Assembly (NCBI RefSeq): GCF_032118995.1
Contig: NC_092669.1
Coordinates: 992,001 to 1,056,000 of the forward strand
Length of the DNA stretch: 64,000 nucleotides
Source: Asterias amurensis
Taxonomy: Eukaryota; Echinodermata; Asteroidea; Forcipulatida; Asteriidae
Direction of reading: 5' to 3'
Position numbers and translations under genes: made by a program. This document shows positions 52,035 through 63,879 of the stretch, one piece after another. Position 1 is the stretch's first letter, and each line of letters opens with the position of its first letter. The notes under the pieces are model-generated. The model worked only from the letters and a program-made list of their open reading frames with translations. It was not told the DNA's origin and ran no database searches.

Positions 52035-52550
52035 CAGTCATTGATTTCACCAAAATCTTCCTAACTTCAGTTCAGTTCCGTATCCAAAGACGTCGGCACA
52101 TTAAACCCATCCTAAGTTAGGATGCGATAGGATTAAAGGAACACGGTGCCTTGGATCGGACGAGTTAGTCTACGAAAAGCGTTTGAAAACGTTTGTTATG
52201 AAATGTATATGGTTAGAAAGATGTATTAAAAGTAGAATACAATGATCCACACAAGTATCACTCAAAATTGCACCGGTTTCATTTAACGTCGCGAACTAAC
52301 ACAGTCGGCCATTTATGGGAGTCAAATTTTTGACTCCCATAAATGGCCGACTGTGTTTTTCGACGAGGTAAAACGAAAACCACGCAATTTCGAGGCATAT
52401 TTGTGTAGATCATTGTATTCTACTTTTACAACATCTTTCTAACCATACCGATTTTATAACAAACGGTTACAGAACGCTTTTCAAAGACCAACTCGACCGA
52501 TCCAAGGCAACGTGTTCCTTTAATCCTAGCGTTTCATGAAATCGGCTGCA
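52035..52550. repeat. AATCGGCTGC repeat split by a nested TTAA MITE
   Basis: The left part (GATTTCACCAAAATCTTCC ... GGATGCGATAGGA) and right part (TCCTAGCGTTTCATGAAATC GGCTGC) are the two halves of the repeat seen whole at 6968 and 60407. The 383-bp family D MITE at 52137-52519 lies exactly between them. Confidence 0.8.
52137..52519. mobile_element. TTAA-flanked MITE, family D (copy 3), nested
   Basis: Between TTAA at 52133-52136 and 52520-52523. Ends AGGAACACGGTGCCTTGGAT and ATCCAAGGCAACGTGTTCCT. The central inverted GGGAGTCAAA/TTTGACTCCC is as in the intron 5 copy. Confidence 0.9.
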
Positions 52551-52698
52551 GTGCCTTTAAAAAGTAGACTTGACATCTTGGAAGTAAAGTCTGCCATCTG
52601 TATTGGCAATAATTTCATGCAAAACAATTTGTTGTGTGTAAATATCGTATAAGACACAGTGCAGTTTTATATCAAGTTCTTGCATTAGTGCTTGCTGA

Positions 52699-52965
52699 AA
52701 GGCAGTGGACACTATTGGTAATTGTCAAAGACTAGCCTTCACAGTTGGTGTATCTTAACATATGCATAAAATAACAAACCTGTGAAAATTTGAGCTCAAT
52801 CAGTCATCGAAGTTGCGAGATAATAATGAAAGAAAAAACACCCTTGTCACACAAAGTTGTGTGCTTTCGGATGGTTGATTTCAAGACCTCAGGTTCTATA
52901 TCTGAAACCGTCATAATAATAATAATATTTATTTGGACAATCACAATGTCCAGTGGCTTTAATAA
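52699..52965 (+). mobile_element. Family A MITE with internal deletion
   Basis: Begins AGGCAGTGGACACTATTGG and is collinear to GTTCTATATCTGAAACCGTC (52914). It then jumps through an AATAATAATAATATTTA stretch to CAATGTCCAGTGGCTTTAA, a remnant of a terminal repeat. Confidence 0.75.
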
Positions 52966-53261
52966 ATGTATCTTTAATGTAATATGTAATTCTTTTTATT
53001 TTGTGTAGAGCTTCAAGGAAAGCCATCTGTGATTCCAGTACGAGAAGATGTACAAGTAAAATAAAATTATGGATTAAAAAAATGAAAGCTTCTTTGTTTT
53101 GATTTTTGGTTGTTAAATTCCTGGGCCCAATCATTGAGCTACTAAGCACCATATGAATGTAATTACTCTTGATAAGGGCTATCAGCCAAAACACCATGCA
53201 TTTTGCACAGAGGTCAATGTCTCTGTTGCTCCGCCCCTGTCTTGGTGTGCCCCTCTAGAAG

Positions 53262-53404
53262 GTGGCTGTGCCCGAATAGCGGCTATAGCTACGGCTAAGG
53301 CTAGATTGTTGAGAGTCATCATGCATTTAAGTATAGAATGTCCTTAGCAACACTCAAAGCAACAGTCACAGCCATAGCTGTAGCTGCAAATTCGGATATG
53401 GCCT
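53262..53404. repeat. GC-rich inverted repeat (copy 2 of the 18118 family)
   Basis: Left arm GTGCCCGAATAGCGGCTATA and right arm TATAGCTGTAGCTGC-type sequence ending GCAAATTCGGATATGGCC (arms diverged) with GGCTACGGCT-like blocks, as at 18118-18257. Confidence 0.65.
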
Positions 53405-53930
53405 ATAAAAAAATTAATGTTCCACCTCCCAAGTCCAAAAACACCTTTTTTCAGTCCATTATGATCCTCTGGTACAAATATTTTTAGACCAGTAAATCCC
53501 GTCTTAACGAAACTAGTGGGATCGTTTTATCCTTGCTCAAAATATGGTTTAATGAAATGTGAACATGTACATGTACAGCGCACTTGTTGTGTACTTAATC
53601 AAGCTCATATCAACCCCCGCCCACAAACAACCCCCCCTGCTCCGCCACGCCCTCGTCATCGCCTGTTTGACGGTAGAGGGCGCGTGTGTGCAGTCGATTT
53701 ACAAAATTAGAGATATATAACAGAACAGACGTATGAAGCTAAACCACGAACTACAACCATGCACAATCTATGGTAACTGCCGCTGGTTCCCTGTTTCTCA
53801 TTTGGTTTATGAACAATGTATGTGCTGTTGGAACCAGTGCTTGCTTAGTCTCTTGTCCGTGTCGTTTCATCTTCATCAGTCAAGATGAGAATCATGAATA
53901 TTTGTTACCTATACTAATTTATTCATACAC
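53405..53930. other. Left flank of the 30-bp minisatellite
   Basis: CAACCCCCGCCCACAAAC and GGTAGAGGGCGCG (53672-53684) resemble blocks of the ZF first-exon regions. An open frame starting at ATG 53770 begins with a hydrophobic, signal-peptide-like stretch (AAGSLFLIWFM) before running into the repeat. No splice evidence. Confidence 0.35.
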
Positions 53931-53933
53931 ACG

Positions 53934-54992
53934 TCAATGGGAAACTACACAACCATACACAAGTCAATGGGAAACTACACAACCATACACAAGTCAATGG
54001 GAAACTACACAACCATACACAAGTCAATGGGAAAATACACAACCATACACAAGTCAATGGGACACTTCACAACCATACGCACGTCAATGGGAAACTACAC
54101 AACCATACGCAAGTCAATGGGAAACTACACAACCATACACAAGTCAATGGGAAACTACACAACCATACACAAGTCAATGGGAAACTACACAACCATACAC
54201 AAGTCAATGGGAAACTACACAACCATACACAAGTCAATGGGAAACTACACAACCATACACAAGTCAATGGGAAACTACACAACCATACACAAGTCAATGG
54301 GAAACTACACAACCATACACAAGTCAATGGGGAACTACACAACCATACACAAGTCAATGGGGAACTACACAACCATACACAAGTCAATGGGGAACTACAC
54401 AACCATACACAAGTCAATGGGGAACTACACAACCATACACAAGTCAATGGAAAACTACACAACCATACACAAGTCAATGGGAAACTACACAACCATACAC
54501 AAGTCAATGGGAAACTACACAACCATACACACGTCAATGGGGAACTACACAACCATACACAAGTCAATGGGGAACTACACAACCATACACACGTCAATGG
54601 GGAACTACACAACCATACACAAGTCAATGGGAAACTACACAACCATACACAAGTCAATGGGAAACTACACAACCATACACAAGTCAATGGGAAACTACAC
54701 AACCATACACAAGTCAATGGGAAACTACACAACCATACACAAGTCAATGGGAAACTACACAACCATACACAAGTCAATGGGAAACTACACAACCATACAC
54801 AAGTCAATGGGAAACTACACAACCATACACAAGTCAATGGGGACTTACACAACCATACACAAGTCAATGGTAAACTACACAACCATACACACGTCAATGG
54901 GAAACTACACAACCATACACAAGTCAATGGGTAACTACACAACCATACACAAGTCAATGGGACACTTCACAACCATACACATGTCAATGGGA
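53934..54992. repeat. 30-bp minisatellite (about 35 copies)
   Basis: Unit CAATGGGAAACTACACAACC plus ATACACAAGT, period exactly 30. Variants (GGGG for GGGA, CACG for CAAG, ACTTC for ACTAC) cluster in neighbouring copies, as expected from unequal exchange. Because 30 is divisible by 3, four of six frames stay open. The longest (53770-54873) would encode QWETTQPYTS repeats, and another (from 53937) MGNYTTIHKS repeats. Whether any is translated is unknown; I treat it as a repeat. Confidence 0.95.
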
Positions 54993-54999
54993 AACTAGT

Positions 55000-56045
55000 T
55001 TGACATGGACAATGTTGTACTGCTATGTATTGTTGTAAAAACGAATTGTACAAATGCATACATTTTCTTCTCATGTTTAGATTAAAGTTCCATACTTTTA
55101 TGATGTATGTATGTACTTTGAATTGTTGAAATAACCTTTGGTGGAAAAAAATGCGTCTAGGGAGATTGGTACCACTTTCACTTTTTTTAAACTTCTTTTA
55201 ACAAATAAAACAACTCGTCATCAAAGATATGTCAGCAATATAGTATGGTTTTATAATCCTCGTTATAATCAAATTTCAACATTACAGAAATAATAGTTAA
55301 AATGGCTGCAACCACAACTTTGAAGAGGGATTGTTTCTTTGCATCATTTTAACCTTTTGTACAACGTATTTCCAACTGCAAATTAACAATGTTTTTTTAT
55401 AAACAACAATGGAATAATACGGTATTTGCCTATCATTAAAGAAATAAAGATTGTGCGAATTGACGCACCAAATGCAATAATAGCTTCCTCTGATTTATTT
55501 TCAACTTTGTGTGTGAATCTTCATTTCATTCACATTCTAGAGTTAAGTTTTTGAGGCAAAAGTTATTGTCCACGGTGGAGGAAGGGAGACAGTTTGTTAC
55601 ATCAAAGTTTTTAATGAAATTTTTCGATGCAAATTGTCAACCAATGGATCTCCATGTTCAGTGTACTTTTGTTTGTTTTATACAGCACTCATTAAGTTGA
55701 CTGATATTTGGAAGGGCAAAGGAACTCCGCATAAATGTAACATGGAGGCAGGAAATATTGTATTTTCCTTCATCCATGGTTGTGATAAAAATCTTGATCA
55801 AAATTGTTGAAGAACATGTTGCTGCGTTTATGCGCATGTATATGTTTGTGTTTATTATTAGATTTTGGTTCCTTTTTCATTGGAAAATGCAACTTCTGTT
55901 ATGACAAACAAGAGAGGAAAGCCTAAAACCATTCGAACCGTAAAAGGCCTGTAACTTTAACGCTTATCTGCATTTGAAGACAACTTGATATTCAAAGATT
56001 CAAAATATTTATTGTCATGGTAACAGCATGAATTTTTTTTCCCTG
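55000..56045. other. Non-coding stretch, no gene recognised
   Basis: AT-rich flank with no recognisable ORF. 55995-56035 (ATTCAAAATATTTATTGTCATGG) resembles a retroposon 3' tail. Confidence 0.4.
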
Positions 56046-56056
56046 TGTTGGGCCTA

Positions 56057-56097
56057 TTCAATTCAATTCAATTCAATTCAATTCAATTCAATTCAAT
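56057..56097. repeat. (AATTC)n microsatellite
   Basis: About eight copies of the pentamer TTCAA/AATTC. Confidence 0.95.
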
Positions 56098-56229
56098 ATA
56101 AGGAGAATCTAATACAAGTAGAGGCATAAAAACATTAGACAACAAGAATATATTTATAAAATTAAAGTAATAGAAAGGGGGATAATACAGATCATAAAAT
56201 ACACAATAATCAACAAATTTTAAAAATGC

Positions 56230-56612
56230 ACCACGTTATCTCGACCAACCATTGTTACAAAGGTTAATATTGCGCTAGGTAGAAAGCGAGTTCCTAAAAC
56301 TGTTGGTCTTGAGACATAGTTGTCGGTCCCTGCCTGAGTGGTTCTGAAAAAATTGATGGTTAAAACTTATTAAACTGAGTCATAATGTAATCTTCTATGA
56401 TTTCTTGCATGCTCTTATAGTGTCTGCTCCAATAATCCTGCTGGCCTTTTTGGGGATGCGCTGGAGTTTCTTACAATTTGCCTGGGAGAGTGAATTATAC
56501 CAACAAATACAACAGAAACTTAAGATAGATTGAAGATATTCATTATACACGATCACGATACATTCCTTACTGTCGAGATTATTATGGATCGGTAAGAATG
56601 TCAATGTCACGG
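56230..56612 (-). mobile_element. LINE 3' fragment (reverse-transcriptase C-terminal region)
   Basis: Minus-strand translation 56610-56395 contains YLQSILSFCCICWYNSL and QANCKKLQRIPKKASRIIG. This corresponds to the segment near the end of LINE reverse transcriptases (W-x-x-x-L-S-x-x-x-x-x-x-L-x-R-I-x-K-x-A-S-x-I-x-G). It is a different lineage from the fragments at 15788 and 37000. 5'-truncated and inactive. Confidence 0.72.
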
Positions 56613-56629
56613 TAAATAGTTGCGTGGTT

Positions 56630-58500
56630 TCAATGAAATTGCTTCACTGAAAACTTTTCAAAAGTTTCCACTAGTCACAAACTTTCAAACCAATATTGAT
56701 ATAAACTCAATTTATTTATGGATTTAAGTTAGCCGGTAAAGTAAAGTTTAATTCATGCCGTGTCATTTTTAATTTGTATACATTTACCTAAGACGACTCT
56801 TCTAACTGAAAAGCGCATCGAGTTGAAAATGCTTTTAAAACATTATCCAGTGTGGTGATTTAAAAGTTGAGTTGATTTATATTATTAAAAACAGGTAAGC
56901 CCTATCTTCCTTTCATCTATTACACCGAAATCCTGCTTAAAGTCGCAATTGAGTTATTGCTTGACATGACAACACTTTGCTAGAGGTTAAACACTGTACA
57001 AACGGTTTTTAATTATCAGGAAAGAAAGAAACTGTAATTCAACGTAACAATAATTACTACCAAAAGCCTACATCTTATAAATATTCAAGTAAAAGTCACA
57101 ATAATGACTTACATTTCATTTGAACTATAGCCCCCCTAATACAATATCATGACTTGTTATCTATCATAGCAGTTTTTCGTAAATGAGATATACCGGTTCG
57201 TAATAATTATTACGATTAATGCTTACTCGGTAGTGATATTCCTGGTAATTATTATAACTTTGTGTTCCCGTATTCTCCTGTCTTTTCAAAGCCCCTACGT
57301 AATTAATTGTCAGTGCTAAAAAGTATTGGCATATTTTGAAATTGCTCGCGCCCGAACACTAAAACAAATTATTTAGATCTAAAAAGAACACAATTAGAAG
57401 GGCCTGGCCGGAACGGACCAAATATTAATAAATGACTTTGTGTCTCGGTTTCTGTTCACAGTATTTGGGCTTATTATTGTTGCTTTCTTCTGAAAAGAAA
57501 AGGGTTTTTAAAAAGGGGGAATTTATATTATTGTTTATGCTTGTTCGTGTTCTGTTTTAGCTCAATTATCTTTGATTGAATATATTTTTACATTAGCCAA
57601 GAGGTGACGAGAGACGAATAAGCCCCATTAGTTGTCAGGGTGCCACTATAGGCCAAAAGTCATGCGCAAAACAGGGTTATCATTCCATGCCCTCAAATTC
57701 TGTTTAATAATATTGTTTTGGGGTCATGCAATTAATTGTGTCGCTAGGGGCCTATAACAATTTATCACAACCTGGGTGCTATGTGCTTCAGCTATTGAGG
57801 AGATGTGATAAATGTAGGCTTTGAGGTTGGTCCTATTTGGCTTGGAAAGTGAAAAAGTGATCATTTAGGAAAAAACACATTATTTGTCTGTGTTTTTTTT
57901 CCGGGGTATGGCCTAATTAGCAAAAATTCCGAAAAGCTGACCTGCCAAAAATTGAAAAGAAATCAGATGTTTTATTAGTTGTACGAAAATATATTTGATT
58001 GGTTTTCAAGAGGTTCAGATACTTAAAATAGTTTTTAAAATAACTTTTGAATATTAATTAGCACAAGCATTGGTTGCGGCTATGAATCTATGAGCACCTT
58101 TTAGAGCTTTTTGGCGCCCTCCCGTGTTAACAAACGGAGATGCAAAACACTGGGTTGAACTTCTGCCTAAATGCATATTCATGAATATGCAAATCACACT
58201 GTTTATTTGGGAAATAGTGCGAACACAGGGTAAGAAAACCTCCATTCATGATCCAACCATTAAAAGGTGTCAGTAGACAGTTTACCCAAAGCAGTTACGT
58301 TACAAAATATGACGGGGTTGAACTTTAGATGGTTTAATACAAAAAATAGTATTGGCTCAAAAATAAACACAACATTACGACTGCAAGAGACTAATCACAA
58401 CTTGCGCATGCGTATTTTAATCACAACCATTGGTGGTTAAGCTTCATACGTCGTGTTGGTTATCGTGTTGGTTATATGCCTCCAAAATTAATGACAAAAA
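56630..58500. other. Intergenic stretch upstream of the 58543 gene
   Basis: No ORF, tandem array or element boundary recognised. Low GC content throughout. The promoter of the downstream ZF gene should lie near its 3' end, but no TATA box is convincing. Confidence 0.4.
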
Positions 58501-58528
58501 CACACAGTATCGCCGTGCATACAAAAAC

Positions 58529-58561
58529 ATGCACCGGGGAAAATGGAAGAAGGCGATATAA
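58529..58561 (+). promoter_or_regulatory. Overlapping upstream ORF of the 58543 ZF gene
   Basis: ATG at 58529 opens an 11-codon frame (MHRGKWKKAI, stop TAA at 58559). It overlaps the main start at 58543 in a different frame. If the transcript begins upstream of 58529 this would reduce translation of the main protein. Not conserved evidence; single observation. Confidence 0.4.
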
Positions 58562-60329
58562 AAACGAGTCGAAAATGTGATGAAATGAACTCGTCTGTTG
58601 TTGAAGGGGTACGTAAGTTTTTCTTTATTTTATCGTGTCTATAGATTTCATATTGTCTAGGCTAGCCAGGCCTCCACCCAGCAATTATTAAGTCGGTGAT
58701 GATTCATTGATTGTCAATTTTTTATGGGATGATTGATTCTCTTTTGTTTTTGTTCAGTAATTATTCATTATTTTGTCATCATTCATTGTTTGTAATGTGG
58801 AGGTAGAAAATCTGTAGTTACCGAGGGGATGGAAATCACCAGGTTCCATAAAATAGAGAAATATGAGGGCATGATGGTGGCCGTGTACTTCTAGAAACTA
58901 TTAAGTTGCGATAATGTAACCCTCTGCTCTAGACTCGTAGAGTCTAGCCCAACTTGTGTGGCCAACCAAGAAGGCTAGCTGAATCTTACAGCAGCCTTGG
59001 CCACACAAGTGGGGCTAGTAACCCTCAAGCTAGCCTAGCCCTGCTGGTAATTAAAGGGGAATGAATTTAGTCACTCAGCTCAGTCTGCAACGGAGGAGCC
59101 CAACGTGGGCTTGGTAATCCTCGTGGATTTGTGGACAGGTTGTACAAATATTTTGTGATTGGAAGGGTAGTTAATTTTAAACCTTAAAAAGTGCCATTAA
59201 AAGATTTGCTTTCTGATTTTTCTTTTTAAAACAGGACGTTCAAAACATAGAAAAGATGAAGCATCAAACGGAAGAACAACCAAAAGAGAAATCTTTTGTT
59301 TGTGATATTTGTGGCAAATCCTTTCAGCGTCGAGTTCAAATGACCAATCACCAGCGTGTCCACACTGGAGAGAAACCATTTGCCTGTGATCTTTGTGGAA
59401 AAGCCTTCTCACATAAACACAGCTTGACATATCATCAGCGAGTCCACACGGGCGAGAAACCATTTGTTTGCAATATTTGTGGCAAAGATTTTTCACAAAA
59501 AAAGAACCTAAGCACTCATCAGCTGGTCCACACTGGAGAGAAACCATTTGTCTGTGACATTTGTGGAAGAGCTTTCTCGCATAAACATACCCTGACCGGT
59601 CATCAGCGTGCCCACATTGGAGAGAAACCATTCGTTTGTGATGTGTGTGGAAAAGCCTTTTCACGTAAGAAGACCCTTACTAGTCATAAGGATGTTCACA
59701 CTGAAGAGAAACCATTTGTTTGTGACGTTTGTGGGAAAGCCTTTAAGCGCAAAGGGCAACGGACTATCCATCAAAGTGTCCACACTGGAGAGAAATCTTT
59801 TGTTTGTGATATTTGCGGGAAAGCTTTCACGCATAAACATCACTTGATGAACCATCACCAAGGTGTCCACACTGCAGAGAGACCCTTCGTTTGTGATATT
59901 TGCGGAAATAGTTACAAACAAAAAGGAGATTTAAAAAATCACCAGAGATTTCACACCGGAGAGAGACCATTTGTTTGTAATGTTTGCGGGAAAAACTTCT
60001 CAAATAAACCGAACCTTATTGCCCATCGACTTGTCCATTCTGAATTGAAGCGTTTTGCTTGTAATATTTGTGGAAAAGCCTTCAAACGTAAAGGCCATTT
60101 AACAATTCATCAGCGAATACACACTGGAGAGAAAAGATTTGTTTGTGACCTTTGTGGAAAAGCCTTCTTTAATAAGACTAACCTAACCACCCATCAGCTT
60201 GTCCATACTGAGATGAAGAGGTTTGTTTGTAACACATGTGGAAAAGCTTTTAAACGCAATGGCCAGTTAACTGTTCATCAGCGTATGCATACTGCAGCCA
60301 AACCATTGTTTGTGACATTTGTAGGATAG
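58543..60329 (+). CDS. C2H2 zinc-finger protein, two coding exons, 386 aa, 12 fingers
   Basis: Exon 1 is 58543-58608 (22 codons, MEEGDIKTSRK...) with donor GGG|GTACGT. Exon 2 is 59235-60329 after acceptor AAAACAG. The phase-0 join gives an N-terminal 41 residues or so without a known domain, then 12 canonical fingers. The alternative donor GTAAGT at 58613 would cause an early stop, which favours the chosen one. Linkers are mostly TGEKPF; some are SELKRF and TEMKRF. KRKGHLTIH and KRNGQLTVH fingers recur. The C-terminus ends KPLFVTFVG: one T missing in ACCATTGTTTGTG shifts what would be a 13th finger out of frame. Nuclear, presumed DNA-binding. Confidence 0.88.
58880..59030. repeat. Hairpin MITE remnants in the 58543 gene intron
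   Basis: AGTTGCGATAATGTAACCCT (58911-58930) equals one end of the 82-bp element at 31814. TACTTCTAGAAACTATTA just before it resembles the end of the 42078 family. TCTAGCCCAACTTGTGTGGC with the mirrored GGCCACACAAGTGGGGCTAG at 58952-59022 forms a further strong hairpin. Confidence 0.7.
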
Positions 60330-60406
60330 GCTTCTAACTCATCAAACCATTCTATGCAGAGAGTATCCACTCTTGAGAGAAACACTTCGTTTTAAAGGGT
60401 CTGCAG

Positions 60407-60575
60407 CTGGTTTCACGAAACGCTAGGATTAATCCTATCTTAAGTTAGGACAAGTAACTCGTCCTATCTGTGGATGGGTTCAATGCGTCGTAGCGTCTAT
60501 GGATTGGGAACTTAACTCATCCTCAGTCCTAAGATTAATTCTAAGTTAGGAAGAGTTTGGTGAAATCGGCGGCTG
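60407..60575 (-). repeat. AATCGGC repeat, reverse copy
   Basis: Begins GCTGGTTTCACGAAACGCTA and ends GGTGAAATCGGCGGCTGG. It contains GTTAGGACAAGTAACTCGTC and GGATGGGTTCAATGCGTCGT in common with 6968-7117 and 52035-52550. Confidence 0.7.
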
Positions 60576-60669
60576 GGTACTTTTTGTAGGACACAAAACA
60601 CAATGTCCACAGATTTACATCCAACTCACACAGTTTATAGCGAATAATGGTAGAAAGCTTTCCTTATTA

Positions 60670-60975
60670 AGGCACTGGAAACTATTGGTAATTGTCTAAA
60701 AGACCAGTATTCTCACTTGGTGTATCCTAACATATGAAATGCATAAAAATAACAAATCTGTGAAAATTTGGATTCAATTGGGCATCAAAGTATGTTGCTA
60801 GAGAATAATGAAAGAAGACAAAAAAACAGTACACAACTTTGTGTGCTTTCAGATGCATAATAAACAGCTTTTAGCTGTTGTCACAAACTTTTATCAACAG
60901 CTCTCCATTGCTTGTTACAAAATAAGTTTTAGTGCCACAATTATTTTGAGTAATTACCGATAGTGTTCAGTGCCT
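60670..60975 (+). mobile_element. TTAA-flanked MITE, family A (copy, deleted)
   Basis: Bounded by TTAA at 60666-60669 and 60976-60979; ends GGCACTGGAAACTATTGG and GATAGTGTTCAGTGCCT. Shorter than other copies because the GAGGTCTCGAAATC interior is missing. Confidence 0.8.
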
Positions 60976-60979
60976 TTAA

Positions 60980-63879
60980 GTGACAATTTAAACAGAAATG
61001 ATGATAAGTAGGATTTGAAACTTTGCATGGTGGACATAAGATATAGAAGAGTTTGCGGTAACACCATGTAATAACGAAATGATGATGCTTGAATATATGC
61101 ATGGTGTGCATAGAAATTACTATAACTAGTAAACTTGCAGGCTTATACAACTATAAGTTTAGCCTCTTTTGAGAGGAGTGTGTGATCTGAAAATTGTCTC
61201 AATTGTTTTGAATAGTTGAATCTACTTCTCCTGAAGACGAGCAGAGTATAAGTCTGGAATGAAACATCAAGACCGCACCAGCTGTGGTATTTGCCCAAAT
61301 TTCTTGCTTGTAAACTCTGAGTTATAGGCCTACATCTTTGCAAGACATTCTAAATTTATCAGTCATTGAAATAGTCATCTTTGTTTTTAAAAGAACCAAT
61401 ATTTGTCTTTATTTAGTTTATGTTTTTTCTTTAAACTGGTTGCAGAGTGGTGCATCTAGTTTATTATTACTTACACAAGTTTTTATATGTCACTCTTAAT
61501 GAATTGCTTAGTAGTATTTTGCTTTCATTAGTAGACTTAATCTTCACAGTTTTAAATTTTTACTAAATACTACATAGTGTTGTTTTTTGTAAACAAAACA
61601 AAGTCTATGATGCAGAAAAATTTGCACTCTGTTACTAAACTTAATTTCTGCCACAATCTTCGCCATGTTCCTGGTATCCAATACCAGTAATAAATGCTAG
61701 TACTCATTTCACAAATAAGAACCAGACTCTTTGTTCTTTCAGTCTCAGTTTAATTACACTAAATTGGATTGGAGTACAACAAGATCCAAGATGTTAAATG
61801 GTCAAGATGGGTTTTCCTACTGCAAAATTAACACGTTTTTTATGTCGGGTTGTGCTCAGTGGTCATGGGTAGTTGTGGCTGGCTGCCAAATGCACACTTG
61901 AGAAACAATTCAAGCATGAATCCTTTCTCAGCTTTCTGAGGATTGATGTCCAGGCGCTAATGCTGTGGCCATTGATGCAGTTTGTACACTCTTTTACCTT
62001 GCCAAATATGGATGTAGTCTAGTCTATGTTTGTAAGAAATACCATGATGTAAGAAAACACAGTGATTTTTATTTTTATTTTTTATTTTTCTCAGCAAATC
62101 AACACTTTTTCACCTGAAACTTTCCTAAGTTACTTGTATTGCATTTTGTCTTGATATTTTTTTGCCAATAAATCAGAATGCCATTAGCAAAATAACAAAT
62201 GGTTTTTATGTTTATAGTAAATTTGTGTTTTGGTTTTTTTTTTTTCCATTGTTCCCCATATTATTTTGAGCAGGGACAAAAGTTCAATTTCTTCCAAAAG
62301 CTGTGAGACATTGAAAGAGTGTTGATTTTTTTATGTTCAAAGTGATTTTGAGCATTTTGCACTATTTACTATTTTGTGAGTTGATTTATTGGTAGCGGCC
62401 ACGGGTGCACCTCGCCCCATTTCGGTTAGCCTGTCTTCAAGGCGCTCGCAGCGGCACCGAGGGGGTGCCGCGTGCGCCTTGACTAAAGGCTACGTTTGTG
62501 TTTTTCTACAATACATACTTGTGACTTCGAGCTGGGAGATTTCTGAATGGTTCCAACTTTATGCATGCAATAGGTAGCTTTTAAAAGGGCCTCTTAAATT
62601 CCCTTTCTTTGTTGGTTGTCTTCACACCCCCCCCCCCCCCCCCCGATATTTCATTGACGCTCTTTCCTTCCTCATCTTCTGATCGGCATCTCCTATATAT
62701 AGAATATCTATGTTTCCCTAAAAAAGCATCATAGCTTTATTGGCTGAGTCATTACGCAGTAATACATTGTACATTGGAATCAATTTGGATTTACATAACC
62801 TACCTACAGAGTAGTGGTATCGTCCGGTTGTTGCTAAGGACTCTTAATGCACCCCCCCCCCCATCGATCCCCCCGCCGCACTTTTGACAAAAAGTCACAG
62901 AGATATCAAAATGTGCACAAAGTGCTTACTACTAAACCTCTATTACGTTACCCTAGTTGATTACACGCATTGTATTGTAGTAGTGGGTGGAGTGGGTGCA
63001 CACCAACTTCTATGCGAGCTTTTCCACGTACAGAGGATTTTAATTGGATTATCGATCCTGCGTAACTCTATCGTTTATAATGTTTTGGCGGGAGTGGTTG
63101 TTTTGACTTGCATTTTGTAGTCGAAACAGTTTCACCTTCTATGCTGGGAACACATCCATGACCGACATGACAAGCAATTTCAGTCGATCCTACAGCGCCG
63201 TTGATCGCCGGCCGACCATCATCCTGCTAAAACAGTAAAAGAGACCAAAGGTACGTAAAGTACACGTGGTGACCCAAGCACAATAGTAGACCGGGGAGAG
63301 GAAAACGGTTAGATATTTCTTACATTCACTCGTCTTGTTTCAGAGCAAGGTGCGACTATAAATATTAAGCGCCAAGTTTTTACACCGTCCGGTTTGAGCT
63401 TCTTGGTGGATCAGTGGATGTCTTATCTGGTACCATAGAGGGAACTCCGTGGTGAGAGTAAACAAATTAATAGAAACAATCCTGGGCTGGTTGTGCTATA
63501 CACTGAGTGGCATACGCACACAGACAGTGGACTTCACTGCTGTAGAGCTTTTCACTCGTCTCCAATCTCATCACTGTCAGCATATCTTCACGGTCTCAGA
63601 TAAACATGATATGATAGAGATCTAATTCTCCCTGAAAAATCCATGGTATCTACACGGCTGTGACAGATTTTTAACTGCTTTTTAGTTGCAATTATGGGAT
63701 TACTGTGACGGATTTTTAGGAAATTTATGCAGACAGGTATTTCCCTGCCCCTCCAAAATACAAACTGACTGAAAGTTTCAAACCTAAAATTGCTAAACAG
63801 CAAGAAAAAAGGTTTTAATTTTTTGGGGGGCCATTTCTGGAAAATTTGTCAACTATTGACGACTTAAGTTTTGAACAAT
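60980..63879. other. Intergenic stretch before the last ZF gene
   Basis: No gene recognised. It contains poly-C runs (about 62627-62644), a GC-rich hairpin at 62427-62492, and a possible untranslated exon ending GACCAAAG|GTACGT at 63250, a donor like that of the 58543 gene. The latter is weak and has no matching acceptor that I can fix. Confidence 0.35.
62427..62492. repeat. Strong GC-rich hairpin
   Basis: Nested complementary blocks: TAGCCT/AGGCTA, AAGGCGC/GCGCCTT, and GCGGCACC/GGTGCCGC around a GAGG-type loop. It stands out in AT-rich DNA. Identity unknown: small MITE, structured RNA or chance. Confidence 0.6.

Noticed and set aside
54067-54957. Minus-strand 296-aa TCVWLCSFPL repeat ORF
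   Set aside because: Antisense of the 30-bp minisatellite; hydrophobic repeats are a by-product of the unit sequence.
42334-54992. CRISPR-like direct repeats
   Set aside because: The arrays are contiguous tandem repeats without unique spacers, in a eukaryotic genome.
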